A stretch of 64,000 bases of DNA from Clostridium_I sp963725425 (GTDB lineage Bacteria; Bacillota; Clostridia; Clostridiales; Clostridiaceae). The stretch lies in contig CAVRYJ010000045.1 in the NCBI GenBank assembly GCA_963725425.1, positions 558,001-622,000 on the forward strand, written 5' to 3'. The notes under the pieces are model-generated. The model made no database searches. It was given only the letters and a program-made list of their open reading frames with translations, and was not told the origin of the DNA. This document shows positions 46,726 to 55,594 of the stretch, piece by piece; within the stretch, counting starts at the first letter, position 1, and each line of letters starts with the position of its first letter. The position numbers and the translations under genes were made by a program.

Positions 46726-46780
46726 GTGACAAGAGGCGAGAGGCAAGTTACAAGTGACAAGTTACAAGTTACTTGTAAAG
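46726..46780. repeat. Short tandem-type repeat tract (ACAAGT units)
   Basis: GTGACAAG, GGCAAGTTACAAGT, GACAAGTTACAAGTTAC: imperfect ACAAGT(T/G)-based units within 110-170 bp upstream of the ATPase start. Purpose unknown. Confidence 0.5.
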
Positions 46781-46908
46781 AGTTAAATACTTTTATGTGG
46801 TTATTCATAATAAGATTCTAGTGCAAAAATTCTTTTTTAACTAAAATTGTCTCCACTTTAATTGGTTTTTGCTTAGCTTCAAGTCATATTTATCTTAATG
46901 AATTATGA

Positions 46909-47111
46909 GAAGCATCATGGCAGGGCATGTGAAAGAGGCTATTCGAGTGAGATTTAGAAAGACTTAGGTCCACGTTTGTTCAATTACGTTAAGAAACTTT
47001 TATTGTATGAGCGTAGCGAGTTTAAAAGTTTTAGTAATTTGACAATAAGGGGAACTTAGTCTTTCTTAATCCCAGCGAGTAGCCTTTGAACGTGCCTTGC
47101 CATGATGCTTC
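46909..47111. repeat. Long imperfect hairpin element, copy 2
   Basis: A 203-nt inverted repeat in the 530-bp gap between the ATPase start and the response regulator. The outer stem GAAGCATCATGGCA pairs with TGCCATGATGCTTC (with small bulges near its base). Inner stems are AGGCTATTCG/CGAGTAGCCT, AGAAAGACTTAGGT with AACTTAGTCTTTCTT, and AAACTTTTA/TTAAAAGTTT around GAGCGTAGCGAG. Same order and loop motifs as 14164-14373. Confidence 0.8.
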
Positions 47112-47142
47112 TATTTATAACATTAAATGTATTATCATGTAA

Positions 47143-47777
47143 CTATGAGAAATCTTTTTTTAGGTAGAATACGGCTACTTGTGTTCTGTCTCTTAAATTT
47201 AATTTTGTAAGTATAGTTGAAACATAGTTTTTTACAGTGCTTTCGCTGAGAAAAAGCTTCTTAACTATTTCATTATTAGAGTATCCGTCACTTATCAGCT
47301 GTATGATTTGAATTTCTCTAGGGGTAAGGTTATATTTTGATAAATCTTTTTCTGCATTAACATTTAACATCTCAGTAAGTTTACTTACTATTTCAGGGTG
47401 AATTAGTAAGGCTCCTTTATTCACTATTTTTATATATTCTCTTATAGTAGTGGAAGGTGTGTTTTTAAGAATATATCCACTAGCACCATTTTTAAGTGCC
47501 TGAATTATGTATTCATCATCTTGAAAAGTTGTTAATACGAGAATATTTATATGAGGAAACTGATTTTTAATTTTTTTGTCCCAATAATTCCATCGCATAC
47601 AGGCATTCTTATATCCATTAGGACTACATCCACAGAAGTGGTTGAACAAATTTTATAAGCTTCATCACCGTTAATGCATGTCCCAACAACAGCTATGTCA
47701 CTATCAAGATTCAATATAAGTTTTAAACTATCGCGAATTAAAGCATCATCATCTGCTATAACCACATTTATTGGCAT
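47143..47777 (-). pseudogene. NarL/LuxR-family response regulator, split by a one-base frameshift
   Basis: The receiver domain begins MPINVVIADDDALIRDSL and carries the phosphorylation Asp in VVLMDIRMPVCDG. A run of seven T on the plus strand (47571-47577) then breaks the frame; one more base gives GTKKIKNQFPHINILVLTTF and joins the second frame with the LuxR helix-turn-helix (LTPREIQIIQLISDGYSNNEI, STVKNYVSTIL). Restored, it is about 210 residues. It pairs with the histidine kinase 134 bp upstream and probably controls the neighbouring ABC-2 exporter. Confidence 0.82.
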
Positions 47778-47859
47778 ATTTATCATCTCTCTTTCTTTAG
47801 GCAGTATGAAACAAAATAGACTAGCATAGTGCTATGTTATTTATAAACACCCAAAATTT

Positions 47860-47922
47860 ATTGATTATTCTGCGCTAGCAGAAAATCCTCATCAACTTTT
47901 AACTCTTAACTCTTAACTTTTT
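47860..47922. repeat. Dispersed repeat, copy 2
   Basis: TTCTGCGCTAGCAGAAAATCC followed by AACTTTTAACTCTTAACTCT units, nearly the same as 39342-39408, lying in the gap after the kinase gene and touching its stop codon. Confidence 0.65.
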
Positions 47923-49036
47923 AAAGGGGTATTCTCATATGAATATGGAAGCCATTATTTCCTGAAAAAGAAACAGTTCCTCCAATAATACTTATTCTTT
48001 CTTCAATACCAGTAAGACCAAAACCTTTTTTTAAATCTTTAGCACCAACACCATCATCAGAAATAAATATTTCAATATACTCTGAAGCATATAATAATTT
48101 TATGCTAATACAATTAGAGTAGCTGTAACGAACTGAATTAGTAATTGCTTCTTGAACATTGCTATAAATAACCGTTTCAACAGTAGGGGATATTTCAAAT
48201 GCATTACCATCTATTATAAATTGAATATTTGTGCCAGTCTCTAACTTGAATTTATTAATTAGTTCCCTTAAAGACTCCAGATTAGTCTTGTATCCAACAG
48301 GATAAAGCTTATGAACTGTTTGTTTGACCATTTCAATACTGCTATTTATGTTTGTATACACAGAATTTAAAAGTTCCATGCCTTTTTCTTTATTAACACC
48401 CATTATTTGAATACATGCATCTACTTGCATCAAAACTCCTGTAAGGCTGTGACCAATGGAATCATGTAGTTCTCTTGAAATTCTAGTTCTTTCTTCGAGT
48501 TGTGATATTTTTTCAACTTGTTTTGAATAATCCATAAGTCTTGTTTTAGCACTTTCAAGTTCATAAGAATATTTTCTTATTTGGTCATAAAGCGCCTGAG
48601 AATCCTTACCAATAACAAGTGCCTTTCGTAATTCTAAAAGGAGTAAAAAAATCACTATATAAAATATGGCTATAATTACAACCCATTCTATTGAACAAGA
48701 GATTTTCACTAGGTATATTAAAATTAGCCCGATTAGCAGTGAATATGGATATATTTCCTTTTTTAATTTAAGGCTAGCATCAATAATTGTAGAAAAGATC
48801 ATTATAAAGGCAAATCCAAAATATAAATTACTAATGTATAAAAGCAGCAGTGGCTCTAAAATAAAAGAAAAAAGTTTAACATTAGTATTTATATTTAAAC
48901 TTCTTAGCTGAGAATTTAAGAAGATTATGAGAAAGAGGAATATAAAATTCCCGTACTGATTCATAGGTATTTTGTAAAGGTTGTATAGTGCAGGTAATAT
49001 TAAAAATATATATTTTGTTAAGTTAATATAATTCAT
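47921..49036 (-). CDS. Membrane sensor histidine kinase (HisKA_3/NarL type)
   Basis: A 371-residue kinase. The first 140 residues form about five hydrophobic helices with almost no outer loop, an intramembrane-sensing layout. A coiled segment precedes the phospho-acceptor motif SRELHDSIGHSLTG, and the HATPase domain has NVQEAITNSVRYS, SDDGVGAKDL and GFGLTGIEERI. Such kinases with adjacent ABC exporters often detect cell-envelope drugs. The ribosome site is AAGGAGAAG. The partner regulator gene follows. Confidence 0.9.
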   Translation of the reverse strand: MNYINLTKYIFLILPALYNLYKIPMNQYGNFIFLFLIIFLNSQLRSLNINTNVKLFSFILEPLLLLYISNLYFGFAFIMIFSTIIDASLKLKKEIYPYSLLIGLILIYLVKISCSIEWVVIIAIFYIVIFLLLLELRKALVIGKDSQALYDQIRKYSYELESAKTRLMDYSKQVEKISQLEERTRISRELHDSIGHSLTGVLMQVDACIQIMGVNKEKGMELLNSVYTNINSSIEMVKQTVHKLYPVGYKTNLESLRELINKFKLETGTNIQFIIDGNAFEISPTVETVIYSNVQEAITNSVRYSYSNCISIKLLYASEYIEIFISDDGVGAKDLKKGFGLTGIEERISIIGGTVSFSGNNGFHIHMRIPL

Positions 49037-49190
49037 GTTTTCTTCTCCTTGTAATAATTTAACTTTATCATGTAATTATTATTATAATCTAAATTGCATG
49101 ATTTTTAGATTAATATTTGTAATAGTTGAAAATTTTCTTTGCCCTACAAGTTAACAAATACTTTAAAAAATATTATTTGCTTAAAGAATA

Positions 49191-49219
49191 TTGACATTTT
49201 CTTGAATAAAACATATAAT
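49191..49219 (+). promoter_or_regulatory. Consensus sigma-A promoter for the metG T-box leader
   Basis: TTGACA (49191-49196), 17 bp, TATAAT (49214-49219), perfect match. Confidence 0.8.
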
Positions 49220-49261
49220 ATTTTTAAAGTTAAATGAATATTATAAAAACTACGAAAAGAA

Positions 49262-49526
49262 GAGTAGGAATTTGAAACATTTACAGAGAACCCTTGGTTG
49301 ATGAGAAGGGGTGATGGCTAAATTTTCTGAACATGGTCTTGGAGTTGCGTACCGAAAGTGAAATCACTTAGGCTACGACGGGTTCGCTCGTTATTGTGAT
49401 AGAGTATAAATATGTACTCGATAAGGTTTGTATTGCGAAATACAGACGAACTGATGTGGTATCACGATGTGGCTATTATGGCTCTCGTCCTCGGAAAAAA
49501 AGATTTTCTGAGGATGGGGCCTTTTT
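49262..49526 (+). promoter_or_regulatory. T-box riboswitch, methionine specifier (ATG)
   Basis: Stem I has the distal CAGAGAACCCTTGGTTGATG segment closing with AAGGGG. The specifier loop is CTGAAC-ATG-GTCTTGGAG with ATG at 49333-49335. Stem II sequence is GGCTACGACGGGTTCGCTCG. The T-box is degenerate (TGTGGTATCACGA at about 49456) but keeps the TGGT that pairs with the tRNA 3' end. The terminator GGCTCTCGTCCTC (49480) with GAGGATGGGGCC (49510) and TTTTT completes it. It turns on metG when tRNA-Met is uncharged. Confidence 0.85.
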
Positions 49527-49612
49527 ATTTTTTTTGTTTAATAAAACTAGTAAAATCAAAGTTCATGAAATTCAATTAAGGTTTAAAAATTTAAAGAAGT
49601 GAGGGATGTATA

Positions 49613-51232
49613 ATGAATATTTTAATTGGTGGGGCATGGCCATATGCTAATGGTTCATTGCATATAGGACATATTGCAGCGTTATTACCAGGTGATGTAC
49701 TTGCCAGGTACTTTAGAGCAAAAGATGATTCTGTCATCTATGTTTCAGGAAGTGATTGTCATGGTACTCCAATTGCGATAAGAGCAAAGAAAGAAGGAGT
49801 ATCACCCCAAGAAATAGCAAATAGGTATCATAATGAATTTTGTAAGTGTTTTGATTTATTAGGGTTTTCCTATGATTATTATACAAAAACGACCACAGAA
49901 TATCACAAAAATTTTGTTCGGGACTTTATAAGAAAATTATTTGATAATGGTTCACTTTATGAAAAAGAAACTCAACAAGTATATTGTGAAAATTGTCACA
50001 AGTTTTTACCAGATAGATATGTAGAGGGTATATGTCCAATTTGTGGGAGTGAAGCTAGAGGAGATCAATGTGATAGCTGTGGAAGTTTGTTGGAGCCAGA
50101 AAACTTGAAGAGGATGAGATGCTCTTTATGTAAATCAGAGCCTATCTTGAAGTCTTCAACCCAATTATATATTAATTTAATCATGTTAGAAAAAGAATTG
50201 ACTAAGTACATCTATGGTCATAAAGATTGGCGTATAAATGCTCAGAATTTATCAAAACGATATATTGAAGAAGGCCTCCAAGATAGGGCTATTACCCGTG
50301 ATTTGGATTGGGGAACTGAAGTACCTGTGAAAGGATATGAAAATAAAAAAGTTTATGTGTGGATTGATGCTGTATTAGGTTATCTTTCAGCATGTAAAGA
50401 ATTCTGCCAAAAAAGACAAATTAATTTCTATGAATTTTGGAATAATAGCAAACAGTATTATGTACATGGAAAAGATAACATACCATTTCATACAGTTATT
50501 TTACCATCACTTTTATTATCTTATGGTAATTTGCATTTACCAGATAAAATAATTTCCAGCGAGTACGTTACCCTAGAAGGTAAAAAAATTTCCACTAGTA
50601 AAAATTGGGCGGTATGGGCAGATTACTTAGTAGAAAATTATGATCCAGATTCAATTAGATATTTTTTTATTACAAATGCACCTGAAAAGAGGGATACAGA
50701 TTTTTCATGGCGTGAATTTATATGTAGTCACAATGGAGAACTTCTAGGAGCTTATGGAAATTTTGTTAATAGAACTCTTGTATTTATAAATAAGTACTGC
50801 GAAAGTAAAATTCCAAATGGAATAATAAATGGAAATGTAAATGAAAGAATAACTGAGATATTTGTAAGTGTTGGTGATAAAATTGAAACTGGTAATTTTA
50901 AAGATGCATTAGATGAGATTTTTGAATTTGTAAGAAGTTCAAATAAATACTATGATGCCGAGAAGCCATGGGAAACCAGAATAACAGATTTAGATAAGTG
51001 TAATTCTAGTATTTTTAACTGTGTTCAAATAATTGCCAATTTATCTGTACTATTGAAGCCGTTTTTACCTTTTTCATCAACAAAAATTCAAAAATGGCTT
51101 AGCATAGGAGATGATTGGTGTCCTAAGTTTATAGAAAGTGGAAATGTAATTCCTATGGTGGATATTTTATTTCAGCGTATTGATAAAAGTGTTATTGATG
51201 AGGAAATAAAAAAACTTAATAATAAAAGATGA
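49613..51232 (+). CDS. metG: Methionyl-tRNA synthetase (short form, KISTS signature, double zinc knuckle)
   Basis: A 539-residue class I synthetase. HIGH motif HIGHIA is at residues 22-27. A four-cysteine-pair zinc insertion (CENCHK, CPICGS, CDSCGS, CSLCKS) lies around 122-180. The KMSKS loop reads KKISTS. It ends after the anticodon helices, with no C-terminal tRNA-binding domain. These traits mark the MetRS1 type found in archaea and in some Gram-positive bacteria as a second enzyme that resists synthetase inhibitors. Whether another metG exists elsewhere in the genome cannot be seen. ATG follows GTGAGGGA, behind a Met T-box. Confidence 0.93.
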   Translation: MNILIGGAWPYANGSLHIGHIAALLPGDVLARYFRAKDDSVIYVSGSDCHGTPIAIRAKKEGVSPQEIANRYHNEFCKCFDLLGFSYDYYTKTTTEYHKNFVRDFIRKLFDNGSLYEKETQQVYCENCHKFLPDRYVEGICPICGSEARGDQCDSCGSLLEPENLKRMRCSLCKSEPILKSSTQLYINLIMLEKELTKYIYGHKDWRINAQNLSKRYIEEGLQDRAITRDLDWGTEVPVKGYENKKVYVWIDAVLGYLSACKEFCQKRQINFYEFWNNSKQYYVHGKDNIPFHTVILPSLLLSYGNLHLPDKIISSEYVTLEGKKISTSKNWAVWADYLVENYDPDSIRYFFITNAPEKRDTDFSWREFICSHNGELLGAYGNFVNRTLVFINKYCESKIPNGIINGNVNERITEIFVSVGDKIETGNFKDALDEIFEFVRSSNKYYDAEKPWETRITDLDKCNSSIFNCVQIIANLSVLLKPFLPFSSTKIQKWLSIGDDWCPKFIESGNVIPMVDILFQRIDKSVIDEEIKKLNNKR

Positions 51233-51473
51233 AGGTGAAATTTGACGAGAAAATGATTATTTGAAAATTATATTAAGACTGTGTATAATTGATAAGGAAA
51301 ACAATGTAAAAAATCATGTCGAATGTATTGATTTATATGAAAGGGGATTTGTTATATATGAAAAAATATGTTATTTATGCATAGCAAAGGCTATTGCATA
51401 GTAAATAATATTTGAAAATATGAAATAGGCTTTGCTCAATCCTAAAAAAGAATTTAACTTTAGGGGGAGTATA

Positions 51474-51743
51474 ATGAGCTATATTAAAGCCAATGATGTA
51501 TTACCACAAGAGATTTTAGAAGTAATTCAAAAATATGTAGATGGTGAATATTTATATATTCCTAGAAAAGAATGTAATAAAAAAGTCTGGGGAGAAAATA
51601 CAACAATTAGAAATGAAAATACAATTAGAAATAGAAATATTTATGAAGACTATAAAAGTGGTGCTTGTATAAAAAATATTGCTACTAAATACTATTTATC
51701 AGAAAAAAGTATACAAAGAATTATTTCAGAAATGAAAAAATAA
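51474..51743 (+). CDS. CD3324-like helix-turn-helix protein
   Basis: An 89-residue protein: SYIKANDVLPQEILEVIQKY, then DGEYLYIPRKECNKKVWGE, and a C-terminal helix-turn-helix YLSEKSIQRIISEM. This is the pattern of the small clostridial CD3324 family, whose function is unknown; DNA binding is likely. The open frame starts earlier, but GGGGGAG 6 nt before ATG 51474 decides the start. The 240 bp upstream contain a small hairpin (about 51380-51402) and no other gene. Confidence 0.75.
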   Translation: MSYIKANDVLPQEILEVIQKYVDGEYLYIPRKECNKKVWGENTTIRNENTIRNRNIYEDYKSGACIKNIATKYYLSEKSIQRIISEMKK

Positions 51744-51757
51744 GAGCAGCACTTAGT

Positions 51758-51788
51758 GTGCCATAATGCAAAAATTGCATTATGGCAC
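51758..51788. repeat. 14-bp perfect hairpin
   Basis: GTGCCATAATGCAA pairs with TTGCATTATGGCAC around AAA. It follows the CD3324-like gene but lacks a T-run. The sequence from its right arm onward (51780-51865) has a related copy at 55355-55440. Confidence 0.7.
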
Positions 51789-51873
51789 ATGTTTGTTTCA
51801 GAATTGTTTTTGAGGTTGTTCTCTCATTATTAGAGATATATAATTTTAATATAGATATGTAGGGGATGATAAA

Positions 51874-52530
51874 TTGGAATTAGAGGAAATGAGCAGCTTT
51901 TTTAATAGCCGAGTCAAAATTTATGAACAACATATGATGAAAGGTATAAATGGAGCGGATAAATATTATGTGGAAACTGCAAAACTAATACCTAAAATAA
52001 GTGGTCTTAAATTACTAGATTTAGGGTGTGGGACAGGGCTAGAGTTAGATGAAATTTTTAAAATAAATCCAATGGTTAATGTTACGGGCATCGATCTAGC
52101 TAAAGATATGGTGGAAAAAATCAAAGAAAAGCACAGTGATAAGTTAAATCAAATTAATCTTATTATAGATAACTACTTTAACTATGATATGGGGGAGTCT
52201 GTATTTGATGTAGCTTTATCTGTGGAAACATTACATCATTTTGAAGCAGAAGAAAAGGTTAAATTGTACAAGAAGATTTTAAAAAGTTTAAAACAAAATG
52301 GCTTTTATATTGAAACAGATTATATGGCTCCTAGTCAAGAATATGAAGACTATCATTTTAGTGAAAATAAGAGAATCCGTTCTGAATTAGGAATAACAAA
52401 AGGGTTTTATCACTACGATACTCCATGTACTGTTGAAAACCAGATGGAAATGCTCCACAAGGCAGGTTTTAAATCTGTGCAAAAAATTTGGCAACAAGAA
52501 AATACAGCTATTTTGCTAGCAAAAAAATAA
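51874..52530 (+). CDS. Class I SAM-dependent methyltransferase
   Basis: A 218-residue methyltransferase. Motif I LLDLGCGTGLELDEI (about 50-64), motif II GIDLAKDMV, and a post-motif ALSVETLHHF are present. The substrate is unknown. TTG 51874 with AGGGGATG about 8 nt upstream is the likely start. Alone, closed by a terminator. Confidence 0.88.
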   Translation: MELEEMSSFFNSRVKIYEQHMMKGINGADKYYVETAKLIPKISGLKLLDLGCGTGLELDEIFKINPMVNVTGIDLAKDMVEKIKEKHSDKLNQINLIIDNYFNYDMGESVFDVALSVETLHHFEAEEKVKLYKKILKSLKQNGFYIETDYMAPSQEYEDYHFSENKRIRSELGITKGFYHYDTPCTVENQMEMLHKAGFKSVQKIWQQENTAILLAKK

Positions 52531-52543
52531 AATACAGTATTTT

Positions 52544-52580
52544 ACAATTCCTTCACTAATTTTATATAGTAAAGGAATTG
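52544..52580. terminator. Bidirectional terminator
   Basis: ACAATTCCTT pairs with AAGGAATTGT around CACT...AGTA, between the convergent methyltransferase and PucR genes. Confidence 0.7.
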
Positions 52581-52584
52581 TTAG

Positions 52585-53832
52585 TTATGTAAAATTTTCA
52601 TATTTCAAAATCTTTAATGATAATTCAAATTCAAATAATATATCACTACTGCTTAGAGATATATTCAATAATTTTTCTATTTTGTGAAAACGATAAAAAA
52701 AAGTACTACGATGAATATTTAGCTTTCTTGATGCTATATTTGAATTTCTATTATTACTAAGATAAACCATTAGGGTTTTTAATAGTTCGGTATTGTTGTG
52801 TTTGTCCAGTTCCATAAGCTCTTTAATAAGAGGATGAACTAATGTGTGGAGTTTTATGGTATTTATGTGGTCACTTACATCTTCACATAATGAAAACATA
52901 TAATATTCTAAAAAATTTTTAAAATAAAACATATAACCATCATCATTTAGACGTTGTGCAAATTGTAAAGCATAAATTGATTGTGCATAATATTCTTTTA
53001 TTTGAAGCAAATTTTGAAATGTAAAACTAACCCCGGCTTTTAGATTATTGAGTTTTAAATAATTTTTAAACTTTTCTTCTATATTTATAGAAATAGCATC
53101 ATCTTTTTCACTTACTAAAAAAATAATTTTATCCTCGTAATAGGTAGAAATACAATTTCCTAATATATTTTTAGAACTAGTAATTAGTTCTCTTAATCCA
53201 AAATTATGGCGGTAATCTTTATACTTTTGTGGAAAAGGTATGGATATTAATATCATGTTTTTATTTAATTTAAAGTCTATATTTTTTAATCTTTGTTTTG
53301 TATAGATGATAGTATCAGTTGGATTAGATAATAAATGCATTAAATAATACTCTTCCTCAAGACCTGAACTTGTGATAAACAAATTATCTCTTTGTATTTG
53401 TATAGAAATAGTTTTGGACAAAGTATTTGTTAATTCTAAATCATCTTCCATAAATTCTCTATATTCTTGTAAAACGCATATATAGGATATAGTAATTTTA
53501 TTAATTCGGATAGCACAAAAAATAAGATTTTTATCAGAAAAATGAAAAAAAGCAGTGCTTGAATTATAAATATTATCTATACATTTATCTTTTTTCATAA
53601 TATTCACTGTATCAATTAGTAGATAATATTCACCATTATGATTTTCTATAGAAGATGTGATAGAATCCCCAAGGATAGATCGAGCTATAATGTGATAACT
53701 GGTGTCTAAAATAAAAATTGGATTATTTAAATAGGTCTCACCTGTATTTAAAATTTTATTAATATTATTGCTAGAATCCAAGCTATCATAAATTTCGCAT
53801 TTCTTCTCATATATAGTTTTTAGGTAAGGCAA
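52585..53832 (-). CDS. PucR/CdaR-family transcriptional regulator
   Basis: A 415-residue regulator. The N-terminal two thirds have no membrane segments and resemble sensory GGDEF-like/PucR domains. The C-terminus is the HTH_30 DNA-binding domain: LLKTLMVYLSNNRNSNIASR and LNIHRSTFFYRFHKIEKLL. Such proteins activate purine, sugar-acid or amino-acid pathways. TTG 53832 follows AAGGAGG. It is divergent from the flavoprotein gene (227-bp gap), the likely target. Confidence 0.85.
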   Translation of the reverse strand: MPYLKTIYEKKCEIYDSLDSSNNINKILNTGETYLNNPIFILDTSYHIIARSILGDSITSSIENHNGEYYLLIDTVNIMKKDKCIDNIYNSSTAFFHFSDKNLIFCAIRINKITISYICVLQEYREFMEDDLELTNTLSKTISIQIQRDNLFITSSGLEEEYYLMHLLSNPTDTIIYTKQRLKNIDFKLNKNMILISIPFPQKYKDYRHNFGLRELITSSKNILGNCISTYYEDKIIFLVSEKDDAISINIEEKFKNYLKLNNLKAGVSFTFQNLLQIKEYYAQSIYALQFAQRLNDDGYMFYFKNFLEYYMFSLCEDVSDHINTIKLHTLVHPLIKELMELDKHNNTELLKTLMVYLSNNRNSNIASRKLNIHRSTFFYRFHKIEKLLNISLSSSDILFEFELSLKILKYENFT

Positions 53833-54059
53833 AATAATTCCTCCTTGTTATCCATTAGAAAAATGTCTAAAGTTATATAGATTTAATGTTGTATTTTCAT
53901 ACATTAGTCTGATGAATGATGTTGCTTTTAGTGTTAAGATTATTTTATTGCGCATATATAGTTTAACAAATAAAGTGTGATTTTAAAATATTTAATGATA
54001 AATATTTATTGAAATTAGTATATTAAAAACTATTATAGAAGAAAAAAGGAGATTTTATT

Positions 54060-55016
54060 ATGACATTTAAGGTAATGGGCGTTACAGCAGGAAGAAAAGA
54101 TTCTAATTCTGAGATTTTATTAAAAGAGGCACTTTTAGCCTGTGAAAAGCAAGGTGCAGAAATTATAATGATTAATCTAAGAGATTATAATATTATGGAT
54201 TGCATAGGGTGTACTGCATGTACAGAAGGTATGACTGAAGGAAAATATGTTGGGTGCACACTAGATAAAAGAGATGACAAAAAAGCTATTATGGATGTTA
54301 TGTTAAATCAAGATGCGGTTATTATGGCAGCACCTACATATGATTTAATGCCAACTGCAACGTTTTTAAAATTTATGCACAGAAATCTAAGTTATGAATC
54401 TTCATTTTTAGAAGCAATCAATGCTATTGAACATAGGGACAGAGTTGGTGCTTTAATTGCAGTGGGAGGTTCAACGCGTTCATGGCAGTCTATGTCTTTG
54501 GAAGCTATGCAAGCAACATGTTTTACAAATGATTTTAAAATTGTGGATATGTATTTGGCTACTCGTGTACCAGCACCAAAACAATGTTTACTTCACGATG
54601 ATATGATTAAACGTGCTGAAAAAATTGGTAATAATGTTATGGAATCACTAAATACACCAGTAGAAAAAAGAGGATGGTTAGGTGACGAAGATATGGGATG
54701 GTGTCCAAACTGTCACTCCAATGCTCTTATTTTAGGAGAACCACAATGGGATGGAATAAGTTTTCCAATTGAATGCCAAGTTTGTGGTGCTGGTGGAGAT
54801 TTAGAAAAAACAGAAAAAGGCAAATGGAAATTTGTAATTGCTGAAAATGGGTTATGCCGAGATCGTACCGATATTAAAGGTAGAACTCATCATGTAGAAG
54901 AGATTACACATACTCAAGGCGGTTTTTATACAGCTGAAAATTTAGCAATTGTTAAAGAAAAATTTCCTAAGTACAAAAACATAAAATTTCCTAAAATAGA
55001 AATTAAAAGAGAATAG
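54060..55016 (+). CDS. Iron-sulfur flavoprotein-like reductase with C-terminal zinc ribbon
   Basis: A 318-residue protein of the NADPH-dependent FMN reductase/ISF type. The N-terminal flavodoxin-like region starts KVMGVTAGRKDSNSEILL. It contains a cysteine cluster, CIGCTAC and GCTLDKRDD, as in iron-sulfur flavoproteins, then AAPTYDLMPTATFLKFMHR. A C-terminal ribbon, CPNC and CQVCGAGG (about residues 222-250), is an addition not usual for ISF. It likely reduces an organic substrate in anaerobic metabolism. ATG follows AAAAGGAG. PucR-type regulator upstream, divergent. Confidence 0.82.
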   Translation: MTFKVMGVTAGRKDSNSEILLKEALLACEKQGAEIIMINLRDYNIMDCIGCTACTEGMTEGKYVGCTLDKRDDKKAIMDVMLNQDAVIMAAPTYDLMPTATFLKFMHRNLSYESSFLEAINAIEHRDRVGALIAVGGSTRSWQSMSLEAMQATCFTNDFKIVDMYLATRVPAPKQCLLHDDMIKRAEKIGNNVMESLNTPVEKRGWLGDEDMGWCPNCHSNALILGEPQWDGISFPIECQVCGAGGDLEKTEKGKWKFVIAENGLCRDRTDIKGRTHHVEEITHTQGGFYTAENLAIVKEKFPKYKNIKFPKIEIKRE

Positions 55017-55021
55017 AATAA

Positions 55022-55062
55022 TTCAAAAGCTTCAATCATATTGCGGATTGGAGCTTTTGAAT
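55022..55062 (+). terminator. Terminator after the flavoprotein gene
   Basis: TTCAAAAGCTTCAATC pairs with GATTGGAGCTTTTGAA (one G-U), followed by TTAAAAAA. Confidence 0.75.
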
Positions 55063-55115
55063 TAAAAAACAATTGGGTATAAATAATCGATTAGGTTGAA
55101 TTTATGTGATATACA

Positions 55116-55162
55116 AAGAGTTAAAAGTTAAGGAAGATTTTTCGATGAGGCTGAAAAATCAA
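55116..55162 (-). repeat. Dispersed repeat, copy 3 (inverted orientation)
   Basis: On the minus strand it reads TTGATTTTTCAGCCTCATCG, then AAAAATCTTCCTTAACTTTT and AACTCTT, aligning with 39342-39408 and 47860-47922. Confidence 0.5.
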
Positions 55163-55163
55163 T

Positions 55164-55211
55164 AAAAGTGGATGTAAGTAAATTTTCAAAAATTTACTTA
55201 CATCCACTTTT
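55164..55211. repeat. Perfect 23-bp inverted repeat
   Basis: Two 23-bp arms (55164-55186 and 55189-55211) with only 2 nt between; core GTGGATGTAAGTAAATTTT. The 20 bases CTTACATCCACTTTTTACTG of the right flank recur at 58201-58220 at the end of the tetR gene. Terminator or repeat border. Confidence 0.7.
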
Positions 55212-55222
55212 TACTGAAAGTC

Positions 55223-55342
55223 CACAGAGCATATTTATAGTTGTACTTTTACCAGCACCATTACAACCAAGAAGTCCCAATATTTCGCCCTCCTCAATTT
55301 TCAGATTTACATTGTCCACAGCTATATTTATCTCATAGCATT
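55223..55342 (-). pseudogene. Fragment of an ABC transporter ATPase gene (Walker A region)
   Basis: About 120 bp matching 46456-46577 of the ABC-2 exporter ATPase with few differences (CATATTTATAGTTGTACTTT in both; GCACCATTA, AAGAAGTCC). It would encode the piece from AVDNVNLKIEEG through the P-loop. No start or stop belongs to it. It is a duplicated scrap inside a mosaic intergenic region. Confidence 0.8.
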
Positions 55343-55354
55343 AAGTATCATAGT

Positions 55355-55440
55355 TATGGCACATGTTTATTTCAGAACTGTTTTTGAGGTTGTTCTCTAA
55401 CTACTGAAGACATATAATTTTTATAAAGATTGGTGGCGAT
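55355..55440 (+). repeat. Duplicate of the methyltransferase upstream region
   Basis: TATGGCACATGTTTATTTCA, GAACTGTTTTTGAGGTTGTT and onward to the GGTGGCGATAA ribosome-site area aligns with 51780-51865. The gene that followed is lost; a 12-codon frame from 55444 (MNPTFKVMYINL) stops at once. The remaining 55480-55594 shows only short frames. Confidence 0.65.
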
Positions 55441-55594
55441 AATATGAATCCAACATTTAAAGTAATGTATATAAATCTATAAACGGAAGGAGTATTTTAA
55501 GTGTTTATGATTTGTGCATTACTACAAAATAAAATAAACGCTCTATATTCCTTGCCGTGTAAATAAATTTGTTTATAGTGAGGTAAGGGAAAAT

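Noticed and set aside
46726..46780. ACAAGT-rich tract as a CRISPR array
   Set aside because: Units are about 7-14 bp with no spacers and no cas genes; it is a short imperfect tandem repeat.
47571..47577. Programmed frameshifting in the response regulator and similar genes
   Set aside because: No stimulatory hairpin or upstream Shine-Dalgarno element is evident, and the same one-base loss appears in unrelated families, so a common technical or mutational cause fits better.
49396..49602. A 68-codon open frame upstream of metG
   Set aside because: It lies within the 3' half of the Met T-box and its terminator; the RNA structure explains the sequence and there is no ribosome site.
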